A stretch of 64,000 nt of DNA from Methylobacterium oryzae. GTDB lineage: Bacteria; Pseudomonadota; Alphaproteobacteria; Rhizobiales; Beijerinckiaceae. Positions 55,601 to 64,000 of the stretch are shown piece after piece. How positions within the stretch are numbered: the first letter of the stretch is position 1; the number at the start of each line of letters is the position of its first letter. Both the position numbers and the translations under genes were made by a program. Below the pieces are notes generated by a model. The model was not told where the DNA came from and did no database searches. It worked only from the letters and a program-made list of their open reading frames with translations. The stretch lies in contig NZ_CP090349.1 of assembly GCF_021398735.1 (NCBI RefSeq), positions 5,917,571-5,981,570 on the forward strand. The letters run 5' to 3'.

Positions 55601-58600
55601 GACGAGCGGCAAGCTCGACGCCCGCGCCCTGCCCGAGCCCGACGCGGACGTGCCCGCCCGAGACGCCGACCCGCCGCGCACGGCGACCGAGCGGCGCCTC
55701 GCCGATCTCTGGGCCGCGGTGCTCGGCCTGCCCGGGCCCGACGCCGTCGCCCGCTCCGACACCTTCTTCGAGCGCGGCGGCGATTCCATCCTCGCCCTCC
55801 AGCTCGTCACCCGCGCCCGTCAGGCCGGCCTGACGCTCACCCCCCGCGACGTGTTCACCCACCAGAGCCTCGCCGCCCTCGCCGCGCACGCCGAGCGCCA
55901 GGGCGCACGCCCGGCGCTCCCCGCGCGCGACGCGGCGACCGATCCGGGCCTCGAGGCCGGCCCGGTGCCGCTGACCCCGATCCAGAGCTGGTTCCTGGCC
56001 GCGCCGATGCCGCGGCGCGCGCACTGGAACATGGCCGTGCTGCTCGTCCCGCGGGCGCGCCTCGCGGCGGACCGCGTCGCGGAGGCGCTCGCCGCGCTGT
56101 CCACCGCCCATCCGGCCCTGCGGCTGCGCTTCGCGCAGGCGGCCGACGGCGGCTGGCGGCAGACCTGCACCGCCGCCGACGCCGTCGCGGCCGCCGAGTC
56201 GCTGTGGCGCCGCGAGGCCCGGGACGCGGCCGCCCTGGCGGCGCTGGCCGAGGCCGCGCAGACGAGCCTCGACCTCGCCCGCGGACCGGTGCTGCGCGCC
56301 GTCCTGGTCGATCCGGCCCCGGACGGCGGGCAGCGCCTCCTCCTCGTGGCCCACCACCTCGTGGTCGACGCCGTCTCTTGGCGCATCCTGGTGGCGGATC
56401 TCGCCCTGGTCCTCGCGGGGCGGACCCTGCCGGCGCCCGCGACCTCCTTCCCCGCCTGGGCCCGGCACCTCGACACCCTGGCCCGGGATCCGGCCGAGGC
56501 CGACCGCCGCCGCGCCTGGGCCGAGGCCTGGGCGGCGCAGCTCGCGCCTCCCGCATGGGGCCTCGAACCTGCGCGGCCCGACGCCCCCAACGTCGAATCC
56601 GCCCAGACCGAGATCGCCGACAGCCTCGACGCCGACACCACCGACGCCTTCCTGCGCCGGGCCGGCCGGCCCTACCGCACGCGCCCCGACGAACTCCTGC
56701 TCGCGGCGCTCGCGGTGGCGGTGTCGCGCCGCTGCGGCGGGCGAGCCGTGCGCGTCGTGCTCGAGGGCCACGGTCGCGATGCCGACGCCCTGGCGGACAG
56801 CTTGGCGGACAGCTTGGCGGACGCGGCCGGCGAGGCGGCGCGCCACGACCTGAGCCGGACGGTGGGCTGGTTCACCACGCTGGTGCCGCTGCGGCTCGAC
56901 CCCCTCGGCGGCGAGCCGGACCTGCCGCCGGACCTGCCGCCGGACGACGCCGCCCGCGGCCTCGCCCTCGGTCCACTCCTCGGCCGCGCTCTCTGCCGGG
57001 TGAAGGAAGCCCGCCGCGCCCTGCCCCAGCCCGATCTCAGCCACGACCTCCTGCGCCACGGCCCCGTCGCGGACCTGCGCCACCGCATCGCCGCGGCACC
57101 CGAGCCCGGCATCCTCCTCAACTACCTCGGCCAGATCGACGCCGACCGCGCCGACCCCGACGCGCCCTTCGCCCTCGCCCCCGAGAGCGCGGGGCCCATG
57201 CGCGCCCCCCACAGCCCCGCGGGCGCCGAGCTCACCCTCACCGCCCTCGTGCGCGACGGCCGCCTCCACCTCGCCTGGCGCTTCAGCCCCGACCGCCACG
57301 ACGCCGCCGCCATCGCCGCCATCGCCCGCGACACCCGGCACACCCTCCAGGCCCTCGTCGACCACTGCGCCGACCCGGGCACCCCGCGCCGGCCCACCCC
57401 CGCCGACCTGCCCCTCGCCCGCCTCGACCAACCCGGCCTCGACGCTCTCCTGGCCGACGCCCGCGCGGCCGGTACCCTCCACCCCGACAGCCTCGCCGAC
57501 CTCTACCCGCTCACCCCCCTGCAGGAGGGCCTGCTCTTCCACGCCCGCCTCGCCCCCGGGGACGCGGCCTACCGCAACCAAGTCCGCCTCGACCTCGAAC
57601 CCCTCGATCCCGACCGCTTCGCCCGCGCCGTCCGCGCCACCCTCGAGCGCCACGACGTCCTGCGCACCGCCATCCTCGACCCCGCCGACGGCCCGCCCCT
57701 CCAGGCCGTCCTCGACCCCGTGCCCCTGCCCCTCGCACGCCTCGACTGGACAGGGGAGCCGTCGAGCCAGGATGCGCCGCACGAGGACGCCCCGGACGAG
57801 GACAGGCTGGCCGACCGCCTCGCCGCCCTGGCCGCCGAGGAGCGCGCCCGGCCCTTCGACCTCGCCCGGGCCCCGCTCCTGCGCCTCGTCCTGGTCCGCA
57901 CCGGACCGGACCGCCACCACCTCGTACTCACCGTCCACCACCTGATCCTCGACGGATGGAGCACCGCACGCCTCGTCGCCGAGGTGCTCGCCCGCTACCG
58001 CGGAGAGGAGCCCGAGACCGTCACAGGACGCTTCGCCGACTACCTCGCCTGGCTCGCCCGCCAGCCGCGGGCCGCCGCCGAGCGCTTCTGGCAGCACGCC
58101 CTCGCCGGCCTCGACGCCCCCACCCGCCTCGCCGACACCTTCGACCCGCCCGGCACGCCCGGCGCCCGCGACGGACAGCGCCCGCCCGGCCACGGCGAGG
58201 TCCGGCACCGGGTGCCGCCGGCCGCAGCCGGGCGGCTGCTCGCCCGCGCCCGGGCCGCGCACCTCACCCTCAACACCTGCGTCCAGGCCGCCTGGGCCCG
58301 GCTCGTGGCCGCCCGCACCGGGCAGACGCGCGTCGCCTTCGGCACGACCGTGGCCGGGCGCCCGGCCGACCTGCCCGGGGCCGAGACCGTGCTCGGGCTG
58401 TTCATCAACACCCTGCCGGTGGTCATCGACCTCGACCCGGCCCGGCCGCTCGGCGCGTGGCTGGCGGGCGTGCAGGAGGCCGGTCTCGGCCTGCGCGAGC
58501 ACGGCCACCTGCCCCTGGCCGCCATCCAGCGCCTCGCCGGCCCCGCGGGCACGGGCACGGGCACGGGCACAGGGACGGGCGGCCTGTTCGACAGCCTGGT

Positions 58601-60848
58601 GGTGTTCGAGAACTACCCCGTCGACGCCGCCCTCGCCGCCGTGCGCCACGGACGGGACGGCGACGGAAACGGGGACGGCGACGCTGCCGACCCGCACGCC
58701 TTGCGCCTCGGCCCGGCCATCGTCGCCGAGACCACGCACTACCCCGTCACCCTGGTGGTCCACCCGGAGACCGGCCCCGACGGGACGCGGCTGGCCCTGC
58801 GCCTGAGCTACGCCGCCGACCGCCTCGCGCCCGCGGATGCCGAGGCGCTGCTCGCCGCCTTCGTGGCCCAGCTCGCCGCCCTGGCCGAGGCCGACCCGGC
58901 AACCCCGCTCGGGGCGCTGCCGCCGCCGCTGCCCGACAGCGACCGGGCGATGATCGGGTCGGCGAACGCGACCGCGCGGGCCTACCCGGACGGCGCCGGC
59001 GACGTCCTCGCCGCCTTCGCAGACCACCGCGCGCACGACCCGGACGCGATCGCGGTGACCGACGGGCAGGGCGCGCTCACCCGCCGCGCCCTCGACAGCG
59101 CGGCCTCCGCGCTGGCCCGTCGCCTCGCCCGCGCCGGGGCCGGTCCCGACACTCTGGTCGGCGTCGGGCTGGAGCGGTCCTGCGCGCTGCTCGTCGCCTG
59201 GCTCGCCGTTCTCAAGACGGGGGCCGCGATCCTGCCCCTCAACCCCGAGCTGCCGCGCCCGCGCCTCGTCGCGACCGCCCGAGAGGCGGCCCTGCGCCTC
59301 CTCGTCACCGAGTCCGGCCCGGCCGCGCGGATGCCCGGGCCGGCGGAGCTTCCGGACCTGCAGATCCTCACCCCGGATCTGGCAGAGGCGGCGGACGATC
59401 CCGCCCTGCCGGCCGCGGCGCCGCACCCGGACGCCCTGGCCTACCTCATCTACACGTCCGGCTCGACCGGCACGCCCAAGGGCTGCGCCAACACCCGCGC
59501 CGCCATCGCCAACCGCCTCGCCTGGATGCGGGCCCATTTCGCGGTCGGCCCCGCCGACGTGATCCTGCACAAGACCCCGGTCTCCTTCGACGTCGCCGTC
59601 TGGGAGATCCTCCTGCCCCTCGTCACCGGCGCACGCCTCGTCATGGCGCCGCCGCAGGCCCACCGCGATCCGGACGCGCTGGCCGCCCTGATCCGGCGGG
59701 ACGCGGTGACGATCGTGCACTTCGTGCCCGCCCTGCTGGAGGCGTTCCTGGCGTCCGGCCGGCTCGCCGCCTGCTCGAGCCTGTCCCGCATCGTGTGCAG
59801 CGGCGAGGCGCTCGCCCCCGACCTCGCGGCCGCCGTCCGCGCCCAGAGCCGGGCCGACCTGGCCAATCTCTACGGGCCGACGGAGGCGGCCATCGACGTC
59901 AGCGCCTGGACCTGCGGGCCCGAGCGGGACGCCCCGCGGGTGCCGATCGGGCACCCGATCGCCAACACGCAGCTCCACGTCCTCGACGACGCGCTGCACC
60001 CGGTGCCGGTGGGGGTGGTGGGCGAGCTCTACATCGGCGGCACCGGCCTCGCCCGCGGCTATCTCGGACGCCCCGGCCTGACCGCCGAGCGCTTCGTGCC
60101 CGACCCGTTCGGAAGGCCCGGCGCGCGCCTCTACCGCACCGGAGACCGCGCCGCCCGCCGCCCCGACGGCGCCCTCGACTACCGCGGACGCGCCGACGAG
60201 CAGGTCAAGATCCGCGGCCAGCGCGTCGAGCCCGGCGAGGTCGCCGCCGCCCTGCGCGCGCAGCCCGGCATCGCCCAGGCCGCCGTCGTCGCCCGCCGCA
60301 AACCCGACGGCCCCGCGCGGCTCGTGGCCTACGCGGTGCCCGCGCCGGGCGCGCACCCCGACCCGCAGGAGCTGCGCCGCGCCCTGGCCCGCGACCTGCC
60401 CGAGGCCCTGGTGCCGGCCGCGATCGTCCTGCTCGGCGCCCTGCCGCTCTCGACGAGCGGCAAGCTCGACGCCCGCGCCCTGCCCGAGCCCGACGCGGAC
60501 GTGCCCGCCCGGGACGCCGACCCGCCGCGCACGGCGACCGAGCGGCGCCTCGCCGATCTCTGGGCCGCGGTGCTCGGCCTGCCCGGCCCCGACGCCGTCG
60601 CCCGCTCCGACACCTTCTTCGAGCGCGGCGGCGATTCCATCCTCGTGATGAAGCTCGTCGCCGCCGTCCAGGAGAGCCTGGGACCGCGCCTGCCGCTGCG
60701 CGCGGTCTTCGATCACCCGACTCTGGCGGATCTGGCCGCCCGGATCGACGCGGACGGCAGCACCGGCGGGGCCGGGGCGGCCGACCTCACCGACATGGAG
60801 AGCTGGCTCGACGCGATCGAGACGGCGGCAGGAGCGACGCGGACATGA
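52629..60848 (+). CDS. NRPS: C-A(basic/hydroxy-Orn?)-T-E - C-A(Ser)-T
   Basis: 2739 residues, two modules. The N-terminus has an about 50-residue helical stretch ([20 protein letters not shown]) that may dock to the preceding protein. Module 1: C (HHIVGDAVS, about 188), A (about 505-1010), T with [11 protein letters not shown] ([10 protein letters not shown], about 1242). Its code reads D-G-E-G-S-G-G-V-T-K; codes beginning DGE and ending GGVTK are, as I recall, associated with ornithine-derived residues in pyoverdine-type systems, fitting pvdA. Module 2: C ([22 protein letters not shown], about 1771), A with code DVWHVSLIDK (Ser), T with [13 protein letters not shown]. Two 664-bp C-terminal A-domain blocks are duplicated inside this gene. 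Overlaps both neighbours by 4 bp. Confidence 0.9.
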   Translation: MTDTGPSREDQLRALAARFSALPDGKRRRFVQDLAARGLDADRLPILPAEGGDAGPLSDAQRRFWLLWQLDPESPAYHIVGALRLTGPLDPEALDRAFAGAVARHAGLRARFPLRDGEPVQQVDPAGTFAMARHDLTGCDAAEARARRAAIEAAVERAPFDLARGPLLRAALVREAPDRHVVFLTLHHIVGDAVSMDLLIDAVAAGYGSDASESAAPAITYADYAAWQARMLDAGAQAASLGFWTELLGTEHPVLALPADRPRPDVPSFTGETLTFPLPPATAAGIRALARRGGATAFHVLAAGFAILLQRLGGERALRLGVPVANRARPETAGVIGSFANTLVLPFAFDPLDSFAACVEATRALLVEAQAHQSVPFERLVSALSPDRHPGRNPLFQAIVQHLQERPLATIRLGDLSVERVPRATGSAHVDLGLTTLEDAQGGFTAHLTYARDLFDAATVARWRDHFLTLLGSLVTAPDAPIHGAPLLTPGEIARLNPPSAPSEVDGQPVHVTIAGFARTDPERTAVIFADRATSRGALDAEADRLAHRLAEAGIGPDTVAAVMLPRSPGLLAAYLGVLKAGGAYLPLGLDLPDARIAAMVADSGARVLVTDRAHAGRGPAAVPRILIDADAPDAGAGPPPPVALHPENLAYLIYTSGSTGKPKAVAVAHGPLAMHVRATAPLYEMDADSREFHFITFNFDGGHERWLTALACGASLVLRDDALWSPAEVFAAFRRHGVTNAGFPPSYVRELTRWAEQEGGAPTLDLLSFGGEAMPRDELARVNRALGPRRLINGYGPTETVVTPLVWKVPAGTTCDTPYAPIGSPVGDRTAWVLDDALHPVPVGVVGELYIGGTGLARGYLARPGLTAERFVPDPFGRPGARLYRTGDRAARRPDGALDYRGRADEQVKIRGQRVEPGEVAAALRAQPGIAQAAVLARRKPDGPARLVAYAVPAPGAHPDPQELRRALARDLPDALVPAAIVLLDALPLSTSGKLDARALPEPDADVPARDADPPRTATERRLADLWAAVLGLPGPDAVARSDTFFERGGDSILALQLVTRARQAGLTLTPRDVFTHQSLAALAAHAERQGARPALPARDAATDPGLEAGPVPLTPIQSWFLAAPMPRRAHWNMAVLLVPRARLAADRVAEALAALSTAHPALRLRFAQAADGGWRQTCTAADAVAAAESLWRREARDAAALAALAEAAQTSLDLARGPVLRAVLVDPAPDGGQRLLLVAHHLVVDAVSWRILVADLALVLAGRTLPAPATSFPAWARHLDTLARDPAEADRRRAWAEAWAAQLAPPAWGLEPARPDAPNVESAQTEIADSLDADTTDAFLRRAGRPYRTRPDELLLAALAVAVSRRCGGRAVRVVLEGHGRDADALADSLADSLADAAGEAARHDLSRTVGWFTTLVPLRLDPLGGEPDLPPDLPPDDAARGLALGPLLGRALCRVKEARRALPQPDLSHDLLRHGPVADLRHRIAAAPEPGILLNYLGQIDADRADPDAPFALAPESAGPMRAPHSPAGAELTLTALVRDGRLHLAWRFSPDRHDAAAIAAIARDTRHTLQALVDHCADPGTPRRPTPADLPLARLDQPGLDALLADARAAGTLHPDSLADLYPLTPLQEGLLFHARLAPGDAAYRNQVRLDLEPLDPDRFARAVRATLERHDVLRTAILDPADGPPLQAVLDPVPLPLARLDWTGEPSSQDAPHEDAPDEDRLADRLAALAAEERARPFDLARAPLLRLVLVRTGPDRHHLVLTVHHLILDGWSTARLVAEVLARYRGEEPETVTGRFADYLAWLARQPRAAAERFWQHALAGLDAPTRLADTFDPPGTPGARDGQRPPGHGEVRHRVPPAAAGRLLARARAAHLTLNTCVQAAWARLVAARTGQTRVAFGTTVAGRPADLPGAETVLGLFINTLPVVIDLDPARPLGAWLAGVQEAGLGLREHGHLPLAAIQRLAGPAGTGTGTGTGTGGLFDSLVVFENYPVDAALAAVRHGRDGDGNGDGDAADPHALRLGPAIVAETTHYPVTLVVHPETGPDGTRLALRLSYAADRLAPADAEALLAAFVAQLAALAEADPATPLGALPPPLPDSDRAMIGSANATARAYPDGAGDVLAAFADHRAHDPDAIAVTDGQGALTRRALDSAASALARRLARAGAGPDTLVGVGLERSCALLVAWLAVLKTGAAILPLNPELPRPRLVATAREAALRLLVTESGPAARMPGPAELPDLQILTPDLAEAADDPALPAAAPHPDALAYLIYTSGSTGTPKGCANTRAAIANRLAWMRAHFAVGPADVILHKTPVSFDVAVWEILLPLVTGARLVMAPPQAHRDPDALAALIRRDAVTIVHFVPALLEAFLASGRLAACSSLSRIVCSGEALAPDLAAAVRAQSRADLANLYGPTEAAIDVSAWTCGPERDAPRVPIGHPIANTQLHVLDDALHPVPVGVVGELYIGGTGLARGYLGRPGLTAERFVPDPFGRPGARLYRTGDRAARRPDGALDYRGRADEQVKIRGQRVEPGEVAAALRAQPGIAQAAVVARRKPDGPARLVAYAVPAPGAHPDPQELRRALARDLPEALVPAAIVLLGALPLSTSGKLDARALPEPDADVPARDADPPRTATERRLADLWAAVLGLPGPDAVARSDTFFERGGDSILVMKLVAAVQESLGPRLPLRAVFDHPTLADLAARIDADGSTGGAGAADLTDMESWLDAIETAAGATRT
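55131..55794 (+). repeat. Intragenic 664-bp block, copy 1
   Basis: Covers the C-terminal A subdomain and T-domain start of module 1 of the 52629-60848 gene. Copy 2 is at 59982-60645 at a constant offset of 4851 bp, without indels and with only scattered mismatches. Confidence 0.85.
56575..59045 (+). repeat. E-C interdomain block shared with the previous NRPS gene, copy 2
   Basis: Partner of 45065-47554. The copies differ by short repeat-driven indels, e.g. extra (GGGCAC)n units near 58555 and duplicated GACAGCTTGGCG near 56795. Confidence 0.8.
59982..60645 (+). repeat. Intragenic 664-bp block, copy 2
   Basis: Partner of 55131-55794; C-terminal A subdomain and T-domain start of module 2. The N-terminal A subdomains of the two modules, which set substrate choice, are not similar in this way. 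Confidence 0.85.
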
Positions 60849-63800
60849 CCCTTCAGGCCACGCAGATCGCGCGACGCTTCGCCCGGCTCGCGCCGGAGCA
60901 GCGCCGGGCCTTCCTCGCCAAGCTCGCCGAGAACGGGATCGACTTCGCCACCCTGCCGATCGTCCCGGCGGACGGAGACAGGACGGCGCTGCCGCTCTCG
61001 GCGGCGCAGCGCGGCCTGTGGCTGACCTGGCAACGCGAGCCACTGAGCCCGGCCTACAACCTGACCGGCATCGTCGAGATCGCCGGGACCCTCGATCCGG
61101 CGCGGCTCCAGGCCGCCGTCGACGACCTCGTGCGGCGCCACGAGCCGCTGCGCACCACCTTCGGGCTGGATCCGCAGGGCGAGCCGTGCCAGCGCGTCCA
61201 CCCGGCCGCCCCGGTCCCGATCCGGGTCCGCGAGGGGCTCGACGCCGCCGGCAGCGACGCCCTCGCGGAGACCCTGGCCCGCACGCCGTTCGATCTGGAG
61301 GCCGGCCCCCTGCTCCGCGTCGAGCTGCACCGCCTCGGGGACGGCACCGACCGGATCCTGCTCGGCCTGCACCACATCGCCGCCGACGGGCAGTCGATCC
61401 CCCTGCTGCTGCGCGACCTCGACGCCCTGTACGCGGCCCGGTCGCGGGAGGCGGGGGCCGACGGCCTGCCGCCGCTGCCCGTGCAGTACGCGGATTACGC
61501 CCTCTGGCAGCACGGCCGGCTCGAGGCCGGGGAGGCCGAGCGCCAAGCCGCGTACTGGCGCTCGGAACTGGGCGCGTCCCCGGCCGAGACGCCGCTGCCC
61601 CTCGACCGGCCCCGCCGCGCGGAGCGCGCCGCTTCGGGCGGGATCCACGCGTTCCGGATCCCGCCCGAAGTGAGCGAGGCCCTGCGGAGCCTCGCCCGCC
61701 GCGAGGGCGCGACGCCGTTCATGGCTGCCCTCGCGGGGTTCGCCCTGACGCTGGCCCGCTACGGCGACGGCGCGGACGTGCGCGTCGGCCTGCCGCTCGC
61801 CGACCGCGCGCGGCCCGAGACGCGCGGCATGGTCGGCCACCTGACGGGCATCGGGGTCCTGCGGGCGCGGGTCGACCCGCGCGACGGGTTCCGCGTCCAT
61901 CTCCGACAGGTCCGCGATCGGCTGCTGGCCGCCCAGGCGCACGCCGACCTGCCGTTCGACCGGATCGTCGCGGCGTCGGCGACGGAGCGCCGGCCCGGGC
62001 TCCACCCGCTGTTCCAGGTCAAGGTCACCGAGCAGGCCGCGCCCCCGCCCGACGCCCGGTTCGCCGGCCGGCCGATGCGGCTGCGCGGGCTCGACGGGGG
62101 CGACGTCCACTTCGACCTCAGCCTCGATCTCGTCGATTCCGCCGAGGGCCTGTGCGGCCGCTTGGCCTTCGCCCGCGACCTGTTCGACCCCGAGACCGTC
62201 GCGGGCCTGGCCGAGGCCTTCGCGACGCTGCTCGCCGCGGCCGTCGCCGAACCCGACCGCCCGCTCTACGCGCTGGCGAGCCCCGCCCCGGCCGCGGCGA
62301 CGGACCCGGCCGCGCTCGACGGGGTCGCGCCCGACGTGGTCGCGGCCTGGCGCGCCCGTGCGGCCGAGGCACCGGAGGCGCCCGCCCTGCGGCAGGGCCG
62401 GCGCTCCCACAGCCGGGCCGAGCTGGATGCCGCCTCGGACCGCCTCGCCGCGCGGCTGGCCGCGGACGGGGCGGGGCCGGAGACGCGGGTCGCCCTCCAT
62501 CTCGGCCGCGGCCCCGAATGGGTGCTCGGCCTCCTGGCGATCCTCAAGACCGGCGCCGCCTACGTGCCGATCGATCCCGGTCTCCCGGCCGCCCGCCGGG
62601 CCGACCTCGTGGCCGAGTGCGGGGCCTGCCTCGTCCTGGGCGAGCCGGTTCCGGGCGACCGGCCCGACCGGCCGGTGATCGCGGCGCGCTTCGACCCGGC
62701 CGCGGACGCGGCGGCCCCGCCCTTCGCGGCCGCGCCGCCGCATCCCGACGCGGCGGCCTACATCCTCTACACCTCGGGTTCCACGGGCCGGCCCAAGGGG
62801 GTCGTCGTGACCCGCGGCGGCCTCGCGCAGTACGTGGCCGGAATGCTCGCGCGCGTCGGCCTGCCCGCCGGCGGCCGCGTCGCGATGGCCTCGACCGTGG
62901 CGGCCGACCTGGGCAACACCGTGCTGTTCGGCGCGCTGGCCGGCGGCTCGGAACTCGACCTCCTCGACCACGAGACCGCCCTCGACCCCGACCGCTTCGC
63001 CGCGGCGGTCGGTGGGGACGCGGCCGGGGACCGGAGGATCGACGCCCTGAAGATCGCGCCGAGCCACCTCGGCGCGCTGCTCCAGGCGGCCGACCCCGCC
63101 GCCGCGCTGCCAGAACGGCTCCTCATCCTCGGCGGCGAGGCGCTGCGCTGGCCCCTCGTCGACCGGATCGCCGCGCTGAAGCCCGGCTGCCGGGTGGTCA
63201 ACCATTACGGGCCGACCGAGGCGACGGTCGGCGCGCTGTGCCAGGAGGTCCGCGCGGGGGCGGAACACCGGGGCGGTGCGCTCGGCCCGGAGGACGGGGC
63301 CGGACGCTGGGCCGGCGGCGCGCCCATCGGGACGCCGCTCCCGGGCGTCCGCGCGCGCGTGCTCGACGGATTCCTCGCACCGGTGCCGCCGGGCGCGACG
63401 GGGGAGCTCTACCTCGGCGGGCCGCAGGTCGCGCGGGGCTATCTCGACCGGCCGGGCCTCACCGCCGAGCGGTTCGTTCCGGACCCGCATGCCGGCCCCG
63501 GGGCGCGCCTCTATCGGACCGGCGACCGCGTCCGGCTTCTCCGCGACGGCAGCCTCGCCTTCGTGGGCCGGGCCGACGACCAGGTGAAGATCCGTGGCCA
63601 CCGGGTCGAGCCTAGCGAGGCGGCCGCGGCCCTGCGCGACCTTCCGGGAATCCGCGACGCCGCCGTCATCGCGCTCGCCGAACCGGAGGCCGACGGGGCG
63701 GAGGGGCCGCGCCTCGCCGGCTACGTCGTGGCCGACCCGGACCTCGACCTCGCCGCGGTCGGCGCCCGGCTCGCCGAGCGCCTGCCGCCGGCCCTCGTGC

Positions 63801-64000
63801 CGACGAGCCTGACCCGGCTCGACGCGCTGCCGCTGACCCCCAACGGCAAGCTCGACCGGCGCGCCCTGGCGTCGCTGGAGGCGGCGCGCGGGACGGACGG
63901 GAAGGATCCGCCCCGGGACGGGACGGAGCGGGCGCTCGCCGCCCTCTGGGCCGACCTCCTCGGCCTGGATCCGTCCGCGATCGGCCGCCACGACGCCTTC
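60845..64000 (+). CDS. NRPS, 3' truncated by window: C-A(Asp)-T...
   Basis: 1052 codons, open to the window end. N-terminal helical stretch ([20 protein letters not shown]), C domain about 50-470 with HHIAADGQS (about 178), A domain about 490-1000 ([51 protein letters not shown]), then the start of a carrier domain ([14 protein letters not shown]). Specificity residues read D-L-T-K-I-G-H-V-G-K, i.e. Asp, very like the A domain of the 37934 gene. This Asp could be the second beta-hydroxylated residue. ATG 60845 overlaps the upstream stop by 4 bp. Further modules and a release domain must lie beyond the window. Confidence 0.92.
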   Translation, partial: MTLQATQIARRFARLAPEQRRAFLAKLAENGIDFATLPIVPADGDRTALPLSAAQRGLWLTWQREPLSPAYNLTGIVEIAGTLDPARLQAAVDDLVRRHEPLRTTFGLDPQGEPCQRVHPAAPVPIRVREGLDAAGSDALAETLARTPFDLEAGPLLRVELHRLGDGTDRILLGLHHIAADGQSIPLLLRDLDALYAARSREAGADGLPPLPVQYADYALWQHGRLEAGEAERQAAYWRSELGASPAETPLPLDRPRRAERAASGGIHAFRIPPEVSEALRSLARREGATPFMAALAGFALTLARYGDGADVRVGLPLADRARPETRGMVGHLTGIGVLRARVDPRDGFRVHLRQVRDRLLAAQAHADLPFDRIVAASATERRPGLHPLFQVKVTEQAAPPPDARFAGRPMRLRGLDGGDVHFDLSLDLVDSAEGLCGRLAFARDLFDPETVAGLAEAFATLLAAAVAEPDRPLYALASPAPAAATDPAALDGVAPDVVAAWRARAAEAPEAPALRQGRRSHSRAELDAASDRLAARLAADGAGPETRVALHLGRGPEWVLGLLAILKTGAAYVPIDPGLPAARRADLVAECGACLVLGEPVPGDRPDRPVIAARFDPAADAAAPPFAAAPPHPDAAAYILYTSGSTGRPKGVVVTRGGLAQYVAGMLARVGLPAGGRVAMASTVAADLGNTVLFGALAGGSELDLLDHETALDPDRFAAAVGGDAAGDRRIDALKIAPSHLGALLQAADPAAALPERLLILGGEALRWPLVDRIAALKPGCRVVNHYGPTEATVGALCQEVRAGAEHRGGALGPEDGAGRWAGGAPIGTPLPGVRARVLDGFLAPVPPGATGELYLGGPQVARGYLDRPGLTAERFVPDPHAGPGARLYRTGDRVRLLRDGSLAFVGRADDQVKIRGHRVEPSEAAAALRDLPGIRDAAVIALAEPEADGAEGPRLAGYVVADPDLDLAAVGARLAERLPPALVPTSLTRLDALPLTPNGKLDRRALASLEAARGTDGKDPPRDGTERALAALWADLLGLDPSAIGRHDAF

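Noticed and set aside
53655..61043. 2462-codon open frame on the minus strand across NRPS genes
   Set aside because: Antisense shadow of high-GC coding sequence; translation is low-complexity (Gly, Arg, Val, Glu) with no domains, and it opposes clear NRPS domains.

Overview
The window looks like chromosome from a high-GC alphaproteobacterium of the order Hyphomicrobiales, most likely Methylobacterium or Methylorubrum. The evidence is the protein content (a DUF1134/EipA-like envelope protein, an LptM-like lipoprotein ahead of lysA, a bacteriophytochrome with an HWE-type kinase), a perfect EcfG-type general-stress promoter (GGAAC-N17-CGTT), and intergenic palindromes of a style common in that order. 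This is inference; no 16S or other marker gene is present.

Left part (1-8002), housekeeping: the 3' part of glnE, a cysQ-like phosphatase, a YHS-domain protein, a DUF1134 protein, a coiled-coil membrane-anchored protein, a small secreted Cys protein, lptM-like lipoprotein, lysA, a family-2 glycosyltransferase, and a complete tRNA-Ser(GCU).

Middle part (8003-23070), accessory: it starts exactly at the 3' end of tRNA-Ser and ends at a 22-bp near-copy of that tRNA 3' end (23049-23070), so it may be a roughly 15-kb genomic island. It holds a csbD gene with a stress promoter but no usable start codon, a bacteriophytochrome kinase, an MFS transporter, a PAP2 phosphatase, an ester cyclase-like protein, a GMC oxidoreductase with an HSL-type esterase, a LysR/pirin/isochorismatase group with two matching operator-like palindromes, tiny membrane ORFs, a paralogue of the small Cys protein, and an AraC regulator. 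No integrase was recognised.

Right part (23251-64000, running off the end): a siderophore locus. The minus-strand arm is L-ornithine N5-monooxygenase, FhuD, FhuB, FhuF and FhuC homologues (hydroxamate-siderophore uptake and reduction). The divergent plus-strand arm is MbtH, type II thioesterase, a SyrP/TauD-type hydroxylase, a PvdE/SyrD-like ABC exporter, and five NRPS genes with 4-bp start/stop overlaps. The NRPS line begins with a fatty-acyl-AMP ligase. Manually read A-domain codes predict acyl-Asp / D-Ser / Ser / Gly / D-(hydroxy-Orn?) / Ser / Asp and onward, i.e. an acylated peptide siderophore with beta-hydroxy-Asp (two hydroxylase domains) and hydroxamate ligands. Unusual features are a hydroxylase fused to the C-terminus of the FAAL-T-C protein with its own internal Shine-Dalgarno and ATG, a condensation-like domain lacking HHxxxDG in front of the first Asp A domain, and several near-identical DNA blocks shared between modules.
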